NCBI GenBank assembly: GCA_945957295.1
Contig: CAMFLH010000009.1
Coordinates: forward strand, 1 to 42,053
Origin: an uncultured Uliginosibacterium sp.
GTDB lineage: Bacteria > Pseudomonadota > Gammaproteobacteria > Burkholderiales > Rhodocyclaceae
Direction: 5' to 3'
DNA: 42,053 bases
Shown here one piece after another: positions 9,866 to 18,190 of this stretch. Position 1 is the stretch's first letter. Each line of letters opens with the position of its first letter. Under the pieces are notes generated by a model. The model had not been told where the DNA came from and did no database searches. It saw only the letters and a program-made list of their open reading frames with translations. The position numbers were made by a program, and so were the translations under genes.

Positions 9866-11137
9866 ATGGACAACGCGCTCTCGCTCCTCTTGGAGCTCGC
9901 CTCCACCAACTCACAGTCAGTCGATAGCGTTGCGCGGCTCCTGAGCGCCGCGAAGGTTCGCACGGTCAAATCTGGGGCGAAACCGATCAAGCTTGCTGAC
10001 GGAGGGGGGCTCGTGCTCTATGTAACGCCGTCGGGTACCAAATCCTGGCGTTACCGATTCCGTCTGGGTGGCAAGGAGCAAACGCTCACCATTGGGAGCT
10101 ACCCCGAAGTCAGTCTTGAAGAAGCGCGGCAAGCGCATCGCGCGGCCCGCTGGCTTGTGGAGCGGGGTCATGCGCCGTTGGTTTATCTGGAGACGCAGCT
10201 GCAATCGCGTAGCGACGCAAAGGCGTTGGCGGAGCGCCACTCCTTTGATGCCGTGTGTCGGGATTGGCTGGCTGCAACCAAGGGCAATCTTTCCTCAACG
10301 ACTGTACGCCATCGGCAGCAAATGCTGGACAAGCATGTCTTACCGATCCTCGGTAAGCGACCGATTGCTGCCATAACGCGCAAGGAGTTGCGCGACCTTC
10401 TGCTCGGGATCGACAAGGATGCCCCGGTGACGGCGAGGCACTGCAGGATCTACATAAAGCAGGTGTTTGACTGGGCACTTGATGCGGAACTCGTGCAGGG
10501 CAGTCCGGTGCCAAAGGCGACTTCTCTTCCAAACCAGGCAAGCCGTCGCAGCGTGCCGCGCAAGGCACTTCCCGTCAGCGCACTTGGCTCGTTTCTTAGA
10601 ACCATCGAGGATGCCAAAACGAGTGATGTTCTTACTCGAACCGCCTTGTGGTTGCTCGTGCTGACCTGGAGCAGAACTGCCGAGGTGATCGGCGCGAAGT
10701 GGAACGAGTTCGACTTGGTGAAGGGTGTCTGGACTATCCCCGCCGAACGAATGAAGGCGAGGGAGGCGCATGTTGTCTATCTCAGCGCGCAGGCGATGAC
10801 GAGGGTTAAGGCGCTCAAGAAGCTCGAATGCAGCGACTATCTGTTTCCGAATCGTCGCGACCCCAAGCGCGCTATGGGGCGCATGACGTTGAGCGCTTGG
10901 CGGGAGCGGTGGGGCTTTGCCGAGACAATGGAGATTCACGGTCTTCGTGCTGTTGCTTCGACCTGGGCGAACGAGACAGGGCGGTATCGTCCGGACGTGA
11001 TCGAGGCTGCGCTGGCGCACAAGGAGGGTGACCGTGTCCGGGCAGCCTACAACCGTGCCGCGTTTGCCAATGAGAGGCGAGCGATGCTGCAGGCGTGGGC
11101 TGACGAATGCGATAGGTTGCTTGAGCTGGCGTGTTGA
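9866..11137 (+). CDS. P4-type tyrosine recombinase / integrase
   Basis: This is a site-specific recombinase that would insert and excise a genomic island. The 423-residue product has the N-terminal arm-binding domain of P4-like integrases (KLADGGGLVLYVTPSGTKSW), a SAM-like core-binding domain (about 130-220) and the catalytic domain. Catalytic residues are visible: Arg in TWSRTAEVIGAKW, the H-x-x-R box HGLRAVASTWANE, a second His in LAHKEGD, and the Tyr nucleophile in AAYNRAAF. I chose the ATG at 9866 because an in-frame ATG at 9806 lies upstream of the putative -35. No tRNA gene or clear att repeat is visible at 9715-9805, where such elements usually carry one. The target site is therefore unknown, and the island may have lost an end. 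It lies 73 bases upstream of the AlpA-domain gene. Confidence 0.92.
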   Translation: MDNALSLLLELASTNSQSVDSVARLLSAAKVRTVKSGAKPIKLADGGGLVLYVTPSGTKSWRYRFRLGGKEQTLTIGSYPEVSLEEARQAHRAARWLVERGHAPLVYLETQLQSRSDAKALAERHSFDAVCRDWLAATKGNLSSTTVRHRQQMLDKHVLPILGKRPIAAITRKELRDLLLGIDKDAPVTARHCRIYIKQVFDWALDAELVQGSPVPKATSLPNQASRRSVPRKALPVSALGSFLRTIEDAKTSDVLTRTALWLLVLTWSRTAEVIGAKWNEFDLVKGVWTIPAERMKAREAHVVYLSAQAMTRVKALKKLECSDYLFPNRRDPKRAMGRMTLSAWRERWGFAETMEIHGLRAVASTWANETGRYRPDVIEAALAHKEGDRVRAAYNRAAFANERRAMLQAWADECDRLLELAC

Positions 11138-11210
11138 AGCGAAGCCGGTTGCTGCAACATGACGGCGGTCGAATCAATATTTGCTGACCCAATCGTTTGA
11201 GGTGGTTTGC

Positions 11211-12053
11211 GTGCCAAAACACAAGACGTACTACCGAATCGCGGAAGCTGCCGAAAGGCTGGGTTGCCAGCCTGGCGACGTGATCGGCCGCGCTGCGCAA
11301 GGCGAACTAACATTGCTTGTCGGCATACCGGACGGCATTGATCTGCGAACCTACGATGCGGAGGCAGATCTCTCGGCGGAGCCTGCATTGCTGGTGCCCG
11401 TGCTGCTCGCGTTGTCCGAGTCGCAGTGCTTGAAGATCGAGCTCAATGGGCAGACCCAGCAGAGTGATTTTCGGGTTGGCTACGTGATTGGCGCGGAAGG
11501 GCGCTTGCAAGAGGTGCGACCGAGCTATGGACGTCCGCGCCTTAATCATGGCTGGGCGTTTTGGCGTACCTCCCGTGGCTCGTACCCTCATGCAATCGAT
11601 CTGACCCCCGAGCGATTGTTCGTTCTGGGCGAGAGTCTGGAGCAGGTCCTGGCAGATCGCTTGCTACCTAAACCCAAGAAGAAGGCCAAGGAAGCCGTAG
11701 AAAGCGTTGCGCGTGATGAAGCGAGCGATGCGCCGAACGCAGAATCGTCGGCATCCAAGGCCGCGCCAGAACGTCTGACCTTGGTGACCGCAGCGCCAGC
11801 GGTCGTTGTTGTGCCGGCGGAGAGACCGTCGTCCGTTCATGCGCCGATGACAATCCTGCGCATGCCCGAGGTCATGAAGCGAACCGGGCTCTCTCGGTCG
11901 ACCATCTATGACAAGCTGGATCCGAAATCGCCGCGCTATGACGAGACGTTTCCAAAGCGTCGAACGCTAGGAGCAGGGTCTGTCGGCTGGGTTGAAACCG
12001 AGATCGATGCATGGCTCGCGCTACGGGACGTCGTTTCGGGGCGCTGCTCATAA
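11211..12053 (+). CDS. AlpA-domain regulator with long unknown N-terminal region
   Basis: The last ~65 of 280 residues form an AlpA-type helix-turn-helix (ILRMPEVMKRTGLSRSTIYD ... WVETEIDAWLALRD). This is the fold of the P4/CP4-57 regulators and excisionases that partner P4-type integrases. AlpA itself is usually about 70 residues. Here it follows ~140 residues of unrecognised sequence (RIAEAAERLGCQPGDVIGRA, then SQCLKIELNGQTQQ) and a Lys/Ala/Ser-rich linker (about 150-210). The N-terminal RIAEAAERLGC stretch itself resembles a short DNA-binding helix pair. GTG at 11211 is preferred because GAGGTG lies seven bases upstream. Gene order int-alpA suggests a minimal excision/regulation module of a decayed island. 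The function of the N-terminal region is unknown. Confidence 0.75.
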   Translation: MPKHKTYYRIAEAAERLGCQPGDVIGRAAQGELTLLVGIPDGIDLRTYDAEADLSAEPALLVPVLLALSESQCLKIELNGQTQQSDFRVGYVIGAEGRLQEVRPSYGRPRLNHGWAFWRTSRGSYPHAIDLTPERLFVLGESLEQVLADRLLPKPKKKAKEAVESVARDEASDAPNAESSASKAAPERLTLVTAAPAVVVVPAERPSSVHAPMTILRMPEVMKRTGLSRSTIYDKLDPKSPRYDETFPKRRTLGAGSVGWVETEIDAWLALRDVVSGRCS

Positions 12054-12279
12054 GACCGTCAGATCGTGCAGTTGCGACGCGCCTTGTCATCGGGTGTGCG
12101 GAAACCCATAGCGCTTGAGCGTTGATGTCGGTCAGCGGGGCCCAAAGGTGGAGACCGTCCTCCGTAGAATACCGACCGTCAAAGGTCGGCTCGACTCCGC
12201 GATGTGCCGGTTGGCTGAAGTGCGCCACTTCGGCCTTAGCGGTCGCTGGGCTCCGAGGTAGTTCGCTCTCGAAGGTCCG

Positions 12280-12287
12280 CTAACAAG
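12280..12287 (-). repeat. CTTGTTAG repeat, distal cassette-like border
   Basis: On the minus strand this reads CTTGTTAG followed by CG. The same octamer, followed by AC, occurs at 12845-12852, 565 bases away in direct orientation, just before the GNAT start. The upstream copy gives GTTAGAC, which fits the attC core GTTRRRY; this one (GTTAGCG) departs from it. Confidence 0.35.
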
Positions 12288-12315
12288 TGTCGAGAGGCTC
12301 ATCGGCATCGGCCAT

Positions 12316-12343
12316 GAGCGGTCGTCGGCGCCGGCGACCGCTC
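12316..12343 (-). terminator. Hairpin downstream of the GNAT gene
   Basis: GAGCGGTCG (12316-12324) and CGACCGCTC (12335-12343) form a perfect 9-bp stem with a 10-base GC-rich loop, 28 bases past the GNAT stop. There is no U-tract, so it may be an attC-like fold rather than an intrinsic terminator. Confidence 0.4.
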
Positions 12344-12371
12344 TCAACGAGCACTCAACGAAATCCGACGT

Positions 12372-12836
12372 TCACGTCTCTCGGCAACGTTCGATTTGGA
12401 CCTCGGCGAGGTGGCGCTCAAACGCGAAGCTGGCCTTTGACTTTGCATACCCTTGCCGCTCATAGAACTCGTGCGCCTGGGTGCGATGCACACCCGACCT
12501 CAACCTAACCCGATTGAACCCGTGCCGCAACGCCCAGGCTTCACCCTCGCGAAGCAGCCGCTCACCTAGACCCCGCCTTTGGAACTGCGGATGCACCACC
12601 AGTTCCAGAACCTCAGCGTACCCAGCACTAGCTATTTGGCTTACCTGGGCAAGCAGGCAAAGACCAACAACCGCGTGGGATGCTTCGGCAACAAAGACCG
12701 CATGCGACGGGCTTTGAAGAAGCCTCGCGAGACGCTCGGCAACCTGCTCCTGACCGACCTCGTAGCCCAGATGTGGGAGCAGACGGACGATGGCCGCAGC
12801 ATCATCAAGCGTTGCAGTGCGGACTGCTTGGCCCAT
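12372..12836 (-). CDS. GNAT-family N-acetyltransferase
   Basis: This is a 154-residue acetyl-CoA-dependent acyltransferase with unknown substrate. Motif A, the acetyl-CoA loop, is clear: VVHPQFQRRGLGERLLREGE (Q/R-x-x-G-x-G/A form). The preceding strand is EVLELVV, and the C-terminal part has the HEFYERQGYAKSK turn common in the family. I start it at the ATG at 12836 (MGQAVRTATLDDAAAIV), which matches the usual GNAT N-terminus. A longer in-frame version adds 20 unlikely residues. The gene stands alone and is bounded by CTTGTTAG repeats with a hairpin after the stop. Size and layout therefore fit a single integron-type cassette. No integron integrase is visible. Confidence 0.85.
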   Translation of the reverse strand: MGQAVRTATLDDAAAIVRLLPHLGYEVGQEQVAERLARLLQSPSHAVFVAEASHAVVGLCLLAQVSQIASAGYAEVLELVVHPQFQRRGLGERLLREGEAWALRHGFNRVRLRSGVHRTQAHEFYERQGYAKSKASFAFERHLAEVQIERCRET

Positions 12837-12844
12837 GGAATGGT

Positions 12845-12852
12845 CTAACAAG
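12845..12852 (-). repeat. CTTGTTAG repeat, proximal cassette-like border
   Basis: On the minus strand this reads CTTGTTAGAC, containing GTTAGAC, a match to the integron core GTTRRRY. It ends six bases before the GNAT ATG, as expected for a cassette junction. An alternative is that it is the terminus of the neighbouring IS1182 remnant, because it is preceded by TTTCCACAGC. Confidence 0.35.
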
Positions 12853-13020
12853 GCTGTGGAAAGACACCTTGAACGAGCGAGGCGTAGCCTCCCCATTCCG
12901 GAGGCTGAATTTTCGATTCATGTCTCAGCGCTGTCTCATAGGGTCTTCAAAGTGATCCAAGCAAGCGCCCGGCCCCGAACGGGTTGCTAGGAGTGGGGGG
13001 AATCTTCTGGTGCATTCGCG

Positions 13021-13280
13021 CTATGCATGATGCGCAAGTTTCTCAATGACGCGCACCATGCGGGAGAGCTTACACCGGGTGCCCACTTTGCTTTTGCCGC
13101 GCAGCATGAACCGGCGCGGATGTTTGTTGCCGCGCAGATTGTCGAACACCGGCCCAACGCAGGCAAAGCGCGCCGCAACGATCCGGCGAACTTCGTCGGA
13201 GTCGATGCGCATCTTCATCCGGTCATCGTGGCTGACGCGCCCTTCGCGCTTGCCGCGAAACAAGTACACCTGACGCACGC
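13021..13280 (-). pseudogene. IS1182-family transposase, C-terminal remnant
   Basis: About 86 codons survive. They match the C-terminus of IS1182-type DDE transposases: VRQVYLFRGKREG, then RIDSDEVRRIVAARFACVGP, VFDNLRGNKHPRRFMLRGKS and VIEKLAHHA before the stop. In the family the block is normally VEPVFGNLRHNKR, and its Glu is catalytic. Here that Glu is Gly, so the copy was dead or has decayed. The frame is cut at about 13280, exactly where the IS21 istA remnant begins on the other strand. One element inserted into, or recombined with, the other. The 170 bases downstream (12853-13020) hold no gene. Confidence 0.75.
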
Positions 13281-14339
13281 GTGGAAGTCGCGCATACCAA
13301 GCTTGCCGCCTCGCGGGCGTTCTGGCTCACCGCCTATCCGAGCCAGAGCCACGAGATGTTGTTCGACGCGCATGCGCGTGCGTTCGACGCCTTCGGCGGT
13401 GTGCCGCGCCGCGGCATCTACGACAACATGAAAACGGCTGTCGACAAGGTCGGCGTCGGCAAGGCGCGCGCGGTGAATGCACGCTTTGCCGCAATGTGTT
13501 CGCACTACCTGTTCGAGCCCGAGTTCTGCAACCGCGCCAGCGGTTGGGAGAAAGGGATTGTCGAGAAGAACGTCCAGGATCAGCGGCGCACGATCTGGCG
13601 CGAGGCGGCCGAGCAGCGCTGGCCTGATCTGGCGAGTTTGAACACCTGGCTCTCTTCGCGCTGTCGCCAAAGCTGGGAAGAAGCCACGCATCTGGACTGG
13701 CCGCTGCTCACGGTCGCTGACGTGTTGCAGGATGAGCGCGCCCAGTTGCTGCCGCTCGCCCGACGTTTCGATGGCTACATCGCACAACCGGTGCGCGTCT
13801 CGCACACCGCGCTGATCCACTTCCAGCGCAACCGCTACAGCGTGCCGACCGCACACGTTAATACGGTGCTGAGCCTGCGCATCTATCCGGAAGAGCTCGT
13901 ACTGATCGCCGAGGGCGGTGTTGAAGTCGCACGCCATCCGCGCTGTTTCGAGCGCGATCAGACCCGCTACGACTGGCGTCACTACATCGACCTGGTGCAG
14001 ACCAAACCCGGTGCGCTACGCAACGGGGCTCCGTTTCGCGTCATGCCCGAGTCCCTGCAGATCCTGCAACGCCACCTGCTGCGTCACACCGGCGGGGATC
14101 GCGTGATGGCGCAGGTGCTCGCGGCCGTACCGATCCATGGGCTCGACGCCGTGCTGGTCGCGGCCGAGCTGGCGCTGGAGGCCGGCCGCCCCAGCGCCGA
14201 GCATGTCCTCAACGTACTGGCCCGGCTCAAGGAGGGCGCGCCCAAGTGCGTGTCGCCCGCCGCCTTGGTGCTGACCCTCAGCGAGGAGCCGCGGGCCGAT
14301 GTGGATCGCTACGACCGACTGCGCGGAGGGCTGCAATGA
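13281..14339 (+). pseudogene. istA: IS21 transposase IstA, N-terminal third missing
   Basis: IstA is the DDE transposase of IS21 elements. The surviving ~352 codons contain the second catalytic Asp region (RRGIYDNMKTAVDKVG) and the Glu region (ASGWEKGIVEKNVQD). The C-terminal beta-barrel/Mu-C part follows (HFQRNRYSVPTAHVNTVLSL). The N-terminal helix-turn-helix and the QVDW block with the first catalytic Asp are absent; the frame starts at the junction with the IS1182 remnant. The stop overlaps the istB start (ATGA), the normal IS21 coupling. Confidence 0.88.
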
Positions 14340-15166
14340 GCAACGCGATTGTGATGCGCCTGAAGGCGCTCAAACTCCATGGCATGGCGGCCAACTGGCC
14401 GGAACTGCTGGCCCGCTGCCAGCATGCAGCGCTCGGCCCCGAGGCGCTCATCGAACAACTGCTCGAAGCTGAGACGGCCGAGCGCACGGTGCGTTCGATC
14501 GCCTATCAGATGACTGCTGCGCGCTTCCCCGCGCATCGCGATCGCGCGGGCTTTGATTTCGCGGCTGCACGCGTCGACCAAGCCCTCTTCGACACGCTGC
14601 ACACTACCGCCTTCACCGACGCCGCACATAACGTGGTGTTCATCGGCGGACCGGGCACCGGCAAGACGCATCTGGCTACCGCGCTCGGCGTGGAGGCGGT
14701 GCAGCGACACGGCAAGCGGGTGCGCTTTCACGCCACGATCGAGTTGGTGAACGCGCTCGAACAGGAGAAGGCAGCCGGCAAGGCCGGACAGATCGCGCAT
14801 CGGCTGATGTACGCCGACATGCTGATCCTCGATGAGCTCGGCTATCTGCCCTTCAGCCAAGCCGGTGGGGCCTTGCTCTTTCACCTGCTCAGCAAACTCT
14901 ACGAGCACACCAGCGTCGTGATCACGACCAACCTGAGCTTCTCCGAGTGGGGCAGCGTGTTCGGCGACGCGAAGATGACTACTGCACTCCTCGATCGCCT
15001 CACCCATCACTGCCACATTGTGGAGACGGGCAATGATTCCTGGCGCTTCCGGCACAGCACAACCACCGCTGACGCACTTCGCGCCACCTCATCCAAGAAA
15101 CGAAAAGGAGGCAAAACCGAACCGCAGGAACAACTGACTTTCACAGACCAAGGCCCCCTCGGGTAG
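14336..15166 (+). CDS. istB: IS21 helper ATPase IstB
   Basis: IstB is the AAA+ ATPase that assists IstA in target selection and transposition. The 276-residue product is full length. It has Walker [16 protein letters not shown], Walker [15 protein letters not shown], and the sensor region [20 protein letters not shown] and [20 protein letters not shown]. The N-terminal helical domain [16 protein letters not shown] is typical. GGAGGG precedes the ATG. The Lys/Arg-rich tail ([10 protein letters not shown]) is ordinary for the family. It is probably still translated if a promoter is available, but its partner transposase is dead. Confidence 0.93.
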   Translation: MSNAIVMRLKALKLHGMAANWPELLARCQHAALGPEALIEQLLEAETAERTVRSIAYQMTAARFPAHRDRAGFDFAAARVDQALFDTLHTTAFTDAAHNVVFIGGPGTGKTHLATALGVEAVQRHGKRVRFHATIELVNALEQEKAAGKAGQIAHRLMYADMLILDELGYLPFSQAGGALLFHLLSKLYEHTSVVITTNLSFSEWGSVFGDAKMTTALLDRLTHHCHIVETGNDSWRFRHSTTTADALRATSSKKRKGGKTEPQEQLTFTDQGPLG

Positions 15167-15176
15167 CCTTGCAGGG

Positions 15177-15227
15177 TGGGTCAATTTTCAATGATCGCAC
15201 TGGGTCAGTTTTAGGTGATCGCCAACA
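15177..15227 (+). repeat. IS21 right end with tandem terminal repeats
   Basis: Two related 22-base units, TGGGTCAATTTTCAATGATCGC (15177-15198) and TGGGTCAGTTTTAGGTGATCGC (15201-15222), precede the terminal CAACA. Multiple terminal repeats are characteristic of IS21 ends and bind IstA. Confidence 0.85.
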
Positions 15228-15306
15228 CGCAGTCAGTTAATCGGCGGGGGCGCGCGCGGCCACACACGGCCTTCGTGCAACGGCAGCGCGAGAGGGCAGG
15301 GACAAC

Positions 15307-15708
15307 ATGACACATCTGGTTTGGGACGAGGGGCTTGAGCTCGGCGTGCCGGCGCTTGACGCGCAACATCGACAGCTGTTCGCGTTGAGAAACGAACTTG
15401 AGGATTGTTGTCTCGCGGTCGATGCAGACGACTCGTTGCGTTTCCACGATGTGCTCGCCGAGCTCTATAACTACTCGATTACGCACTTTGCTGCGGAAGA
15501 GGCCTACATGAAATTGGTGGGTTATCCGGGCTTCGCGGCCCATGTAACCGAACACTTGCGCTTCATTGAAGTGTTGGCCGATTTCAATTGGGCTACGGCA
15601 CAGGGCAACGGAAGTGCGAGTGATACGTTGAGTTTTCTGAGCACGTGGCTGGTGGCGCACATTCAGCGCGCCGACGGTGCAATCCGCAAGTTCGTTGAAA
15701 TGCGGTGA
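15307..15708 (+). CDS. Bacteriohemerythrin
   Basis: This is a 133-residue single-domain oxygen-binding protein with a non-haem di-iron centre. All seven expected ligands are visible: His21 (DAQHRQLF), His60 and Glu64 (HFAAEE), His79 and His83 (HVTEH), and His118 and Asp123 (HIQRAD). Such proteins store or sense oxygen and are often tied to motility or c-di-GMP signalling. It is followed, with four bases between, by a receiver-receiver-GGDEF gene, so the pair probably forms an operon linking oxygen to c-di-GMP. The operon begins 79 bases after the IS21 right end. Any original promoter upstream of 15228 may have been displaced. Confidence 0.92.
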   Translation: MTHLVWDEGLELGVPALDAQHRQLFALRNELEDCCLAVDADDSLRFHDVLAELYNYSITHFAAEEAYMKLVGYPGFAAHVTEHLRFIEVLADFNWATAQGNGSASDTLSFLSTWLVAHIQRADGAIRKFVEMR

Positions 15709-15712
15709 TGGG

Positions 15713-16980
15713 ATGAAAGCGCTCGTTGCAGATCCATCCCGTTTCATGCGCAACGTGTTCGCCTCGGTTTTGGCCGCGCGAAACGTTGACGTCGTGCAGG
15801 TTGAGAGTGGTTGCCAGGCCCTCATCGCGCTGGAGCGCGAAGACGTCGATCTGGCTTGTATTGCGTTGGAACTCGGCGACATGCACGCGGCGGATCTGCT
15901 GCAATGTAATCGCGCCAACCAGCGCGGCAATGTGCTGCCCTTTGTCGCCATCACGTCCAACCGCGACAAGACTCATGTCGATGCCGCGCTTGCAGCCGGC
16001 TTCTCCGAGTGTTTCCACAAATCGCGCCTGGCCGACTTCGAGACCTACGTCGACACCTGGCTCGGCACACTCAGTCGCAAACTCTCCGGCAACGTGCTGC
16101 TGATCGAAGACTCGGTGGCAACGGCGCAATTTTGCACGCAGCTCATGAACGCCATGGGCCTCGTGGTGGATAGCGTCCCGTCGGCCGAGTTGGCCATCGA
16201 CGCGCTCAGCCACCGTCGCTTTACGCTCGTGGTGACGGACTTCATGCTGTCCGGGCTCCAGACCGGTCTGGATGTGATCCGATTCCTGCGTAGCCGCGAC
16301 GGCCGTCCTGGCCGCACCCCGATTCTCGCGTTGTCCGGTAACGACAACATGAGCCGTCGTATCGAAATCCTGCGTGCGGGCGCCAACGACTACGTGCAAA
16401 AGCCCGTCTTGCCCGAGGAACTGGAGGTTCGGCTGCGCAACCTGATCACCTTAGCCGAGCTGTTCGACAGGCTCGAAGCCCAGCATGAGATGGTCAAGGA
16501 TATGGCGCAGCGAGACCGGCTGACCGGACTGTTCAACCGGCATCGGCTGGAGGAGTTGATGCCTGATCTGATCGCGAACGCGCACAAGACGGGGGCGGGC
16601 CTGTCGTTGGTTGTGCTCGACCTGGACCACTTCAAACAGATCAATGACGCGTACGGTCATGCCGGTGGGGACCAGGTGCTCATCGCCGTGGCCGCAGCAC
16701 TGCGGGGGACGTCGCGTCCGCAGGACATCGCCGTCCGCTATGGCGGCGAAGAACTATTGCTGCTCCTGCCGGGCATCGACCTGCCGCGTGCGTCGCTGGG
16801 CGCTGAGCGCTTGCGCCGCCACATCGAGAACTCAACCCGGACGGCATTCCGATCACTTGCAGCATCGGCGTCGCTTCGCTGGCGCCCGACGAACGTTTTG
16901 ATTCGCTGTTTCGCCGCGCCGATGCTGCTGTGTACGAAGCGAAGCACCTTGGGCGCAATCAGGTGATTGCCCACCATTGA
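15713..16980 (+). pseudogene. Two-receiver diguanylate cyclase, frameshifted near its end
   Basis: The order is REC1 (about 1-118), REC2 (125-245) and GGDEF (about 270 to the end). REC1 lacks the phospho-acceptor: its third strand reads DVDLACIALELGD. REC2 keeps it (LVVTDFMLSG). The cyclase has RDRLTGLFNRH, YGGEEL as active site and RPQD five residues upstream as a product-inhibition I-site. At about 16832-16837 one base is missing relative to the family frame. The present frame ends at 16966 in unrelated residues. The +1-related frame restores DGIPITCSIGVASLAPDE and ADAAVYEAKHLGRNQV with a stop at 16980. Either a real loss-of-function mutation or a sequencing error. ATG 15713 follows the hemerythrin stop closely. 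Confidence 0.85.
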
Positions 16981-17055
16981 GGTGAGCTCACGACGGGGTG
17001 ACGATCTGTTTGCATCGCGCGCCGGTTTCAACGGCTGCGTCGCAACTCGCGTGAC

Positions 17056-17361
17056 TTAGCCTGCCGCTGGGCTGAGGCGCTTGTCGGGTCGTGACGACTG
17101 CTGCGCGCTACCGCGATCGTGGTGCCGACGTTTGATTGTGCCGTGGCTTTCCTGCTCGAAGAGCAGATGGGCCGTTTGTTCGACCACCGCTATGACTTCG
17201 GGGCGCTCTGGACGCGTCGACAGATGTGATGGCAAGCGCTCGAGAACGGCACCTACCAGTGCATCGATCGATGCGGGCTCTCCTTTGTAAGCATGCTCGT
17301 TAAGTGCACACACCAACCAATAGCGGTCAGTGTGACTAAACCAGTCCGGCCACTGCATCAT
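17056..17361 (-). CDS. Hypothetical protein, 101 residues
   Basis: I do not recognise this protein. The frame begins MMQWPDWFSHTDRYWLVCAL and continues with a helix-rich segment (ASIDALVGAVLERLPSHL, EVIAVVEQTAHLLFEQE). It ends in a basic, Ser-rich tail. The amphipathic first half looks like genuine protein. There is no clear ribosome site and no operon partner, so it may be a chance frame. A start 35 codons further upstream is possible but adds Arg-rich sequence of low plausibility. Confidence 0.35.
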   Translation of the reverse strand: MMQWPDWFSHTDRYWLVCALNEHAYKGEPASIDALVGAVLERLPSHLSTRPERPEVIAVVEQTAHLLFEQESHGTIKRRHHDRGSAQQSSRPDKRLSPAAG

Positions 17362-17711
17362 GATTCGACGGCGATTGCGGATGAATAGGGGGAAGTGCCG
17401 GAGTCTATCCGAACCCGGTGGCACCCTGCGCGCAGCGATCGAACGCATTGTTCTGATGTCGCTCATGAATCGCAGCGCTCAATCAATGGCCTGTGGGTCG
17501 AACAGGGCATCACGACAGCATGGACGCCCACGCCAAGCAGTCAAACGTCCCCTGAGATCGAAAAAAATCGAAAGGTGCTGCGCGGCCGCGAGGTTTCACG
17601 TTACGCACCAGTTCATCGGCATGCCAGCCGAATGCCAGCGTACTGCACCTGGCGTTGTCTCCGACTATCATCAGAACATTGCCGAGCCGATGACGGATAA
17701 CCGGGTACGCG
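17362..17711. other. Gene-free stretch
   Basis: Several short overlapping frames occur on the plus strand, but none has a ribosome site or recognisable motif. I see no RNA gene, strong hairpin or repeat here. Confidence 0.5.
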
Positions 17712-17963
17712 ATGACATCAAGTGAAAAGCAATACTGGTTCCCTGCGAAGCGCTACGGTTGGGGCTGGGGCCTTCCCATCACGTGGCAGGGCTGGGTCGT
17801 CTTCGTTGGATATATCGGCGCACTGTTAGCAGGCGCCTGTTTCGTCCTCCCAACTTGTGGCGTCCCAATGTTTGCCACCTGCGCTGCGGTCTTAACGTCA
17901 GTGCTGATTGCAATATGCTGGGTAAAGGGCGAGCGACCGTGTTGGCAGTGGGGTAACGAGTGA
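17712..17963 (+). CDS. Small conserved membrane protein, 83 residues
   Basis: The N-terminus FPAKRYGWGWGLPITWQGW is of a type I associate with a family of short uncharacterised proteobacterial membrane proteins. Two hydrophobic helices follow (VVFVGYIGALLAGACFVL and MFATCAAVLTSVLIAICW), and it ends with a Trp-rich, polar GERPCWQWGNE. This predicts an inner-membrane hairpin with both tails cytoplasmic. Function is unknown. It stands alone. The 227 bases downstream contain only a short hairpin (CGTAGG-TTGA-CCTACG, 18139-18154). Confidence 0.7.
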   Translation: MTSSEKQYWFPAKRYGWGWGLPITWQGWVVFVGYIGALLAGACFVLPTCGVPMFATCAAVLTSVLIAICWVKGERPCWQWGNE

Positions 17964-18190
17964 GGGGGACGGGGCACCGTCTGCCGCCGCGTCTGCCTGT
18001 ATGTCCCCATCTGGCGGCTCGCGACAGCGCGCCGTAGGGCGGTCGGCCCGACGTTGAACCGTGCCCCATCCGAGACCACCCCCCAACGTCTGATCGTCAG
18101 GAGAAACTATGCCAAAGCAGCGAGGTCGATAGCCTTCTCGTAGGTTGACCTACGTGCAGTTTCGGGCGTTTCGGAGTTACGAACAACGGC

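Larger units (their letters stand above)
12054..12371. other. Gene-free stretch rich in small palindromes
   Basis: No convincing coding frame. It contains GAAGTG-CGC-CACTTC near 12217, a strong 9-bp stem at 12316-12343, and CTAACAAG at 12280-12287, which recurs at the other side of the GNAT gene. The composition and hairpins are reminiscent of integron recombination sites or terminators. Confidence 0.5.
13279..15227 (+). mobile_element. IS21-family element, 5'-truncated
   Basis: istA (truncated) and istB are followed by the IS21 right end. The left end, the istA start and the first ~150 codons are missing, replaced by the IS1182 remnant at about 13280. The right end is intact, with tandem terminal repeats and the terminal CAACA at 15223-15227. 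Without its left end the element cannot move by itself. Confidence 0.85.

Noticed and set aside
13027-13431. Plus-strand ORF upstream of the istA remnant
   Set aside because: It is antisense to the IS1182 transposase remnant, which has clear family motifs on the minus strand.
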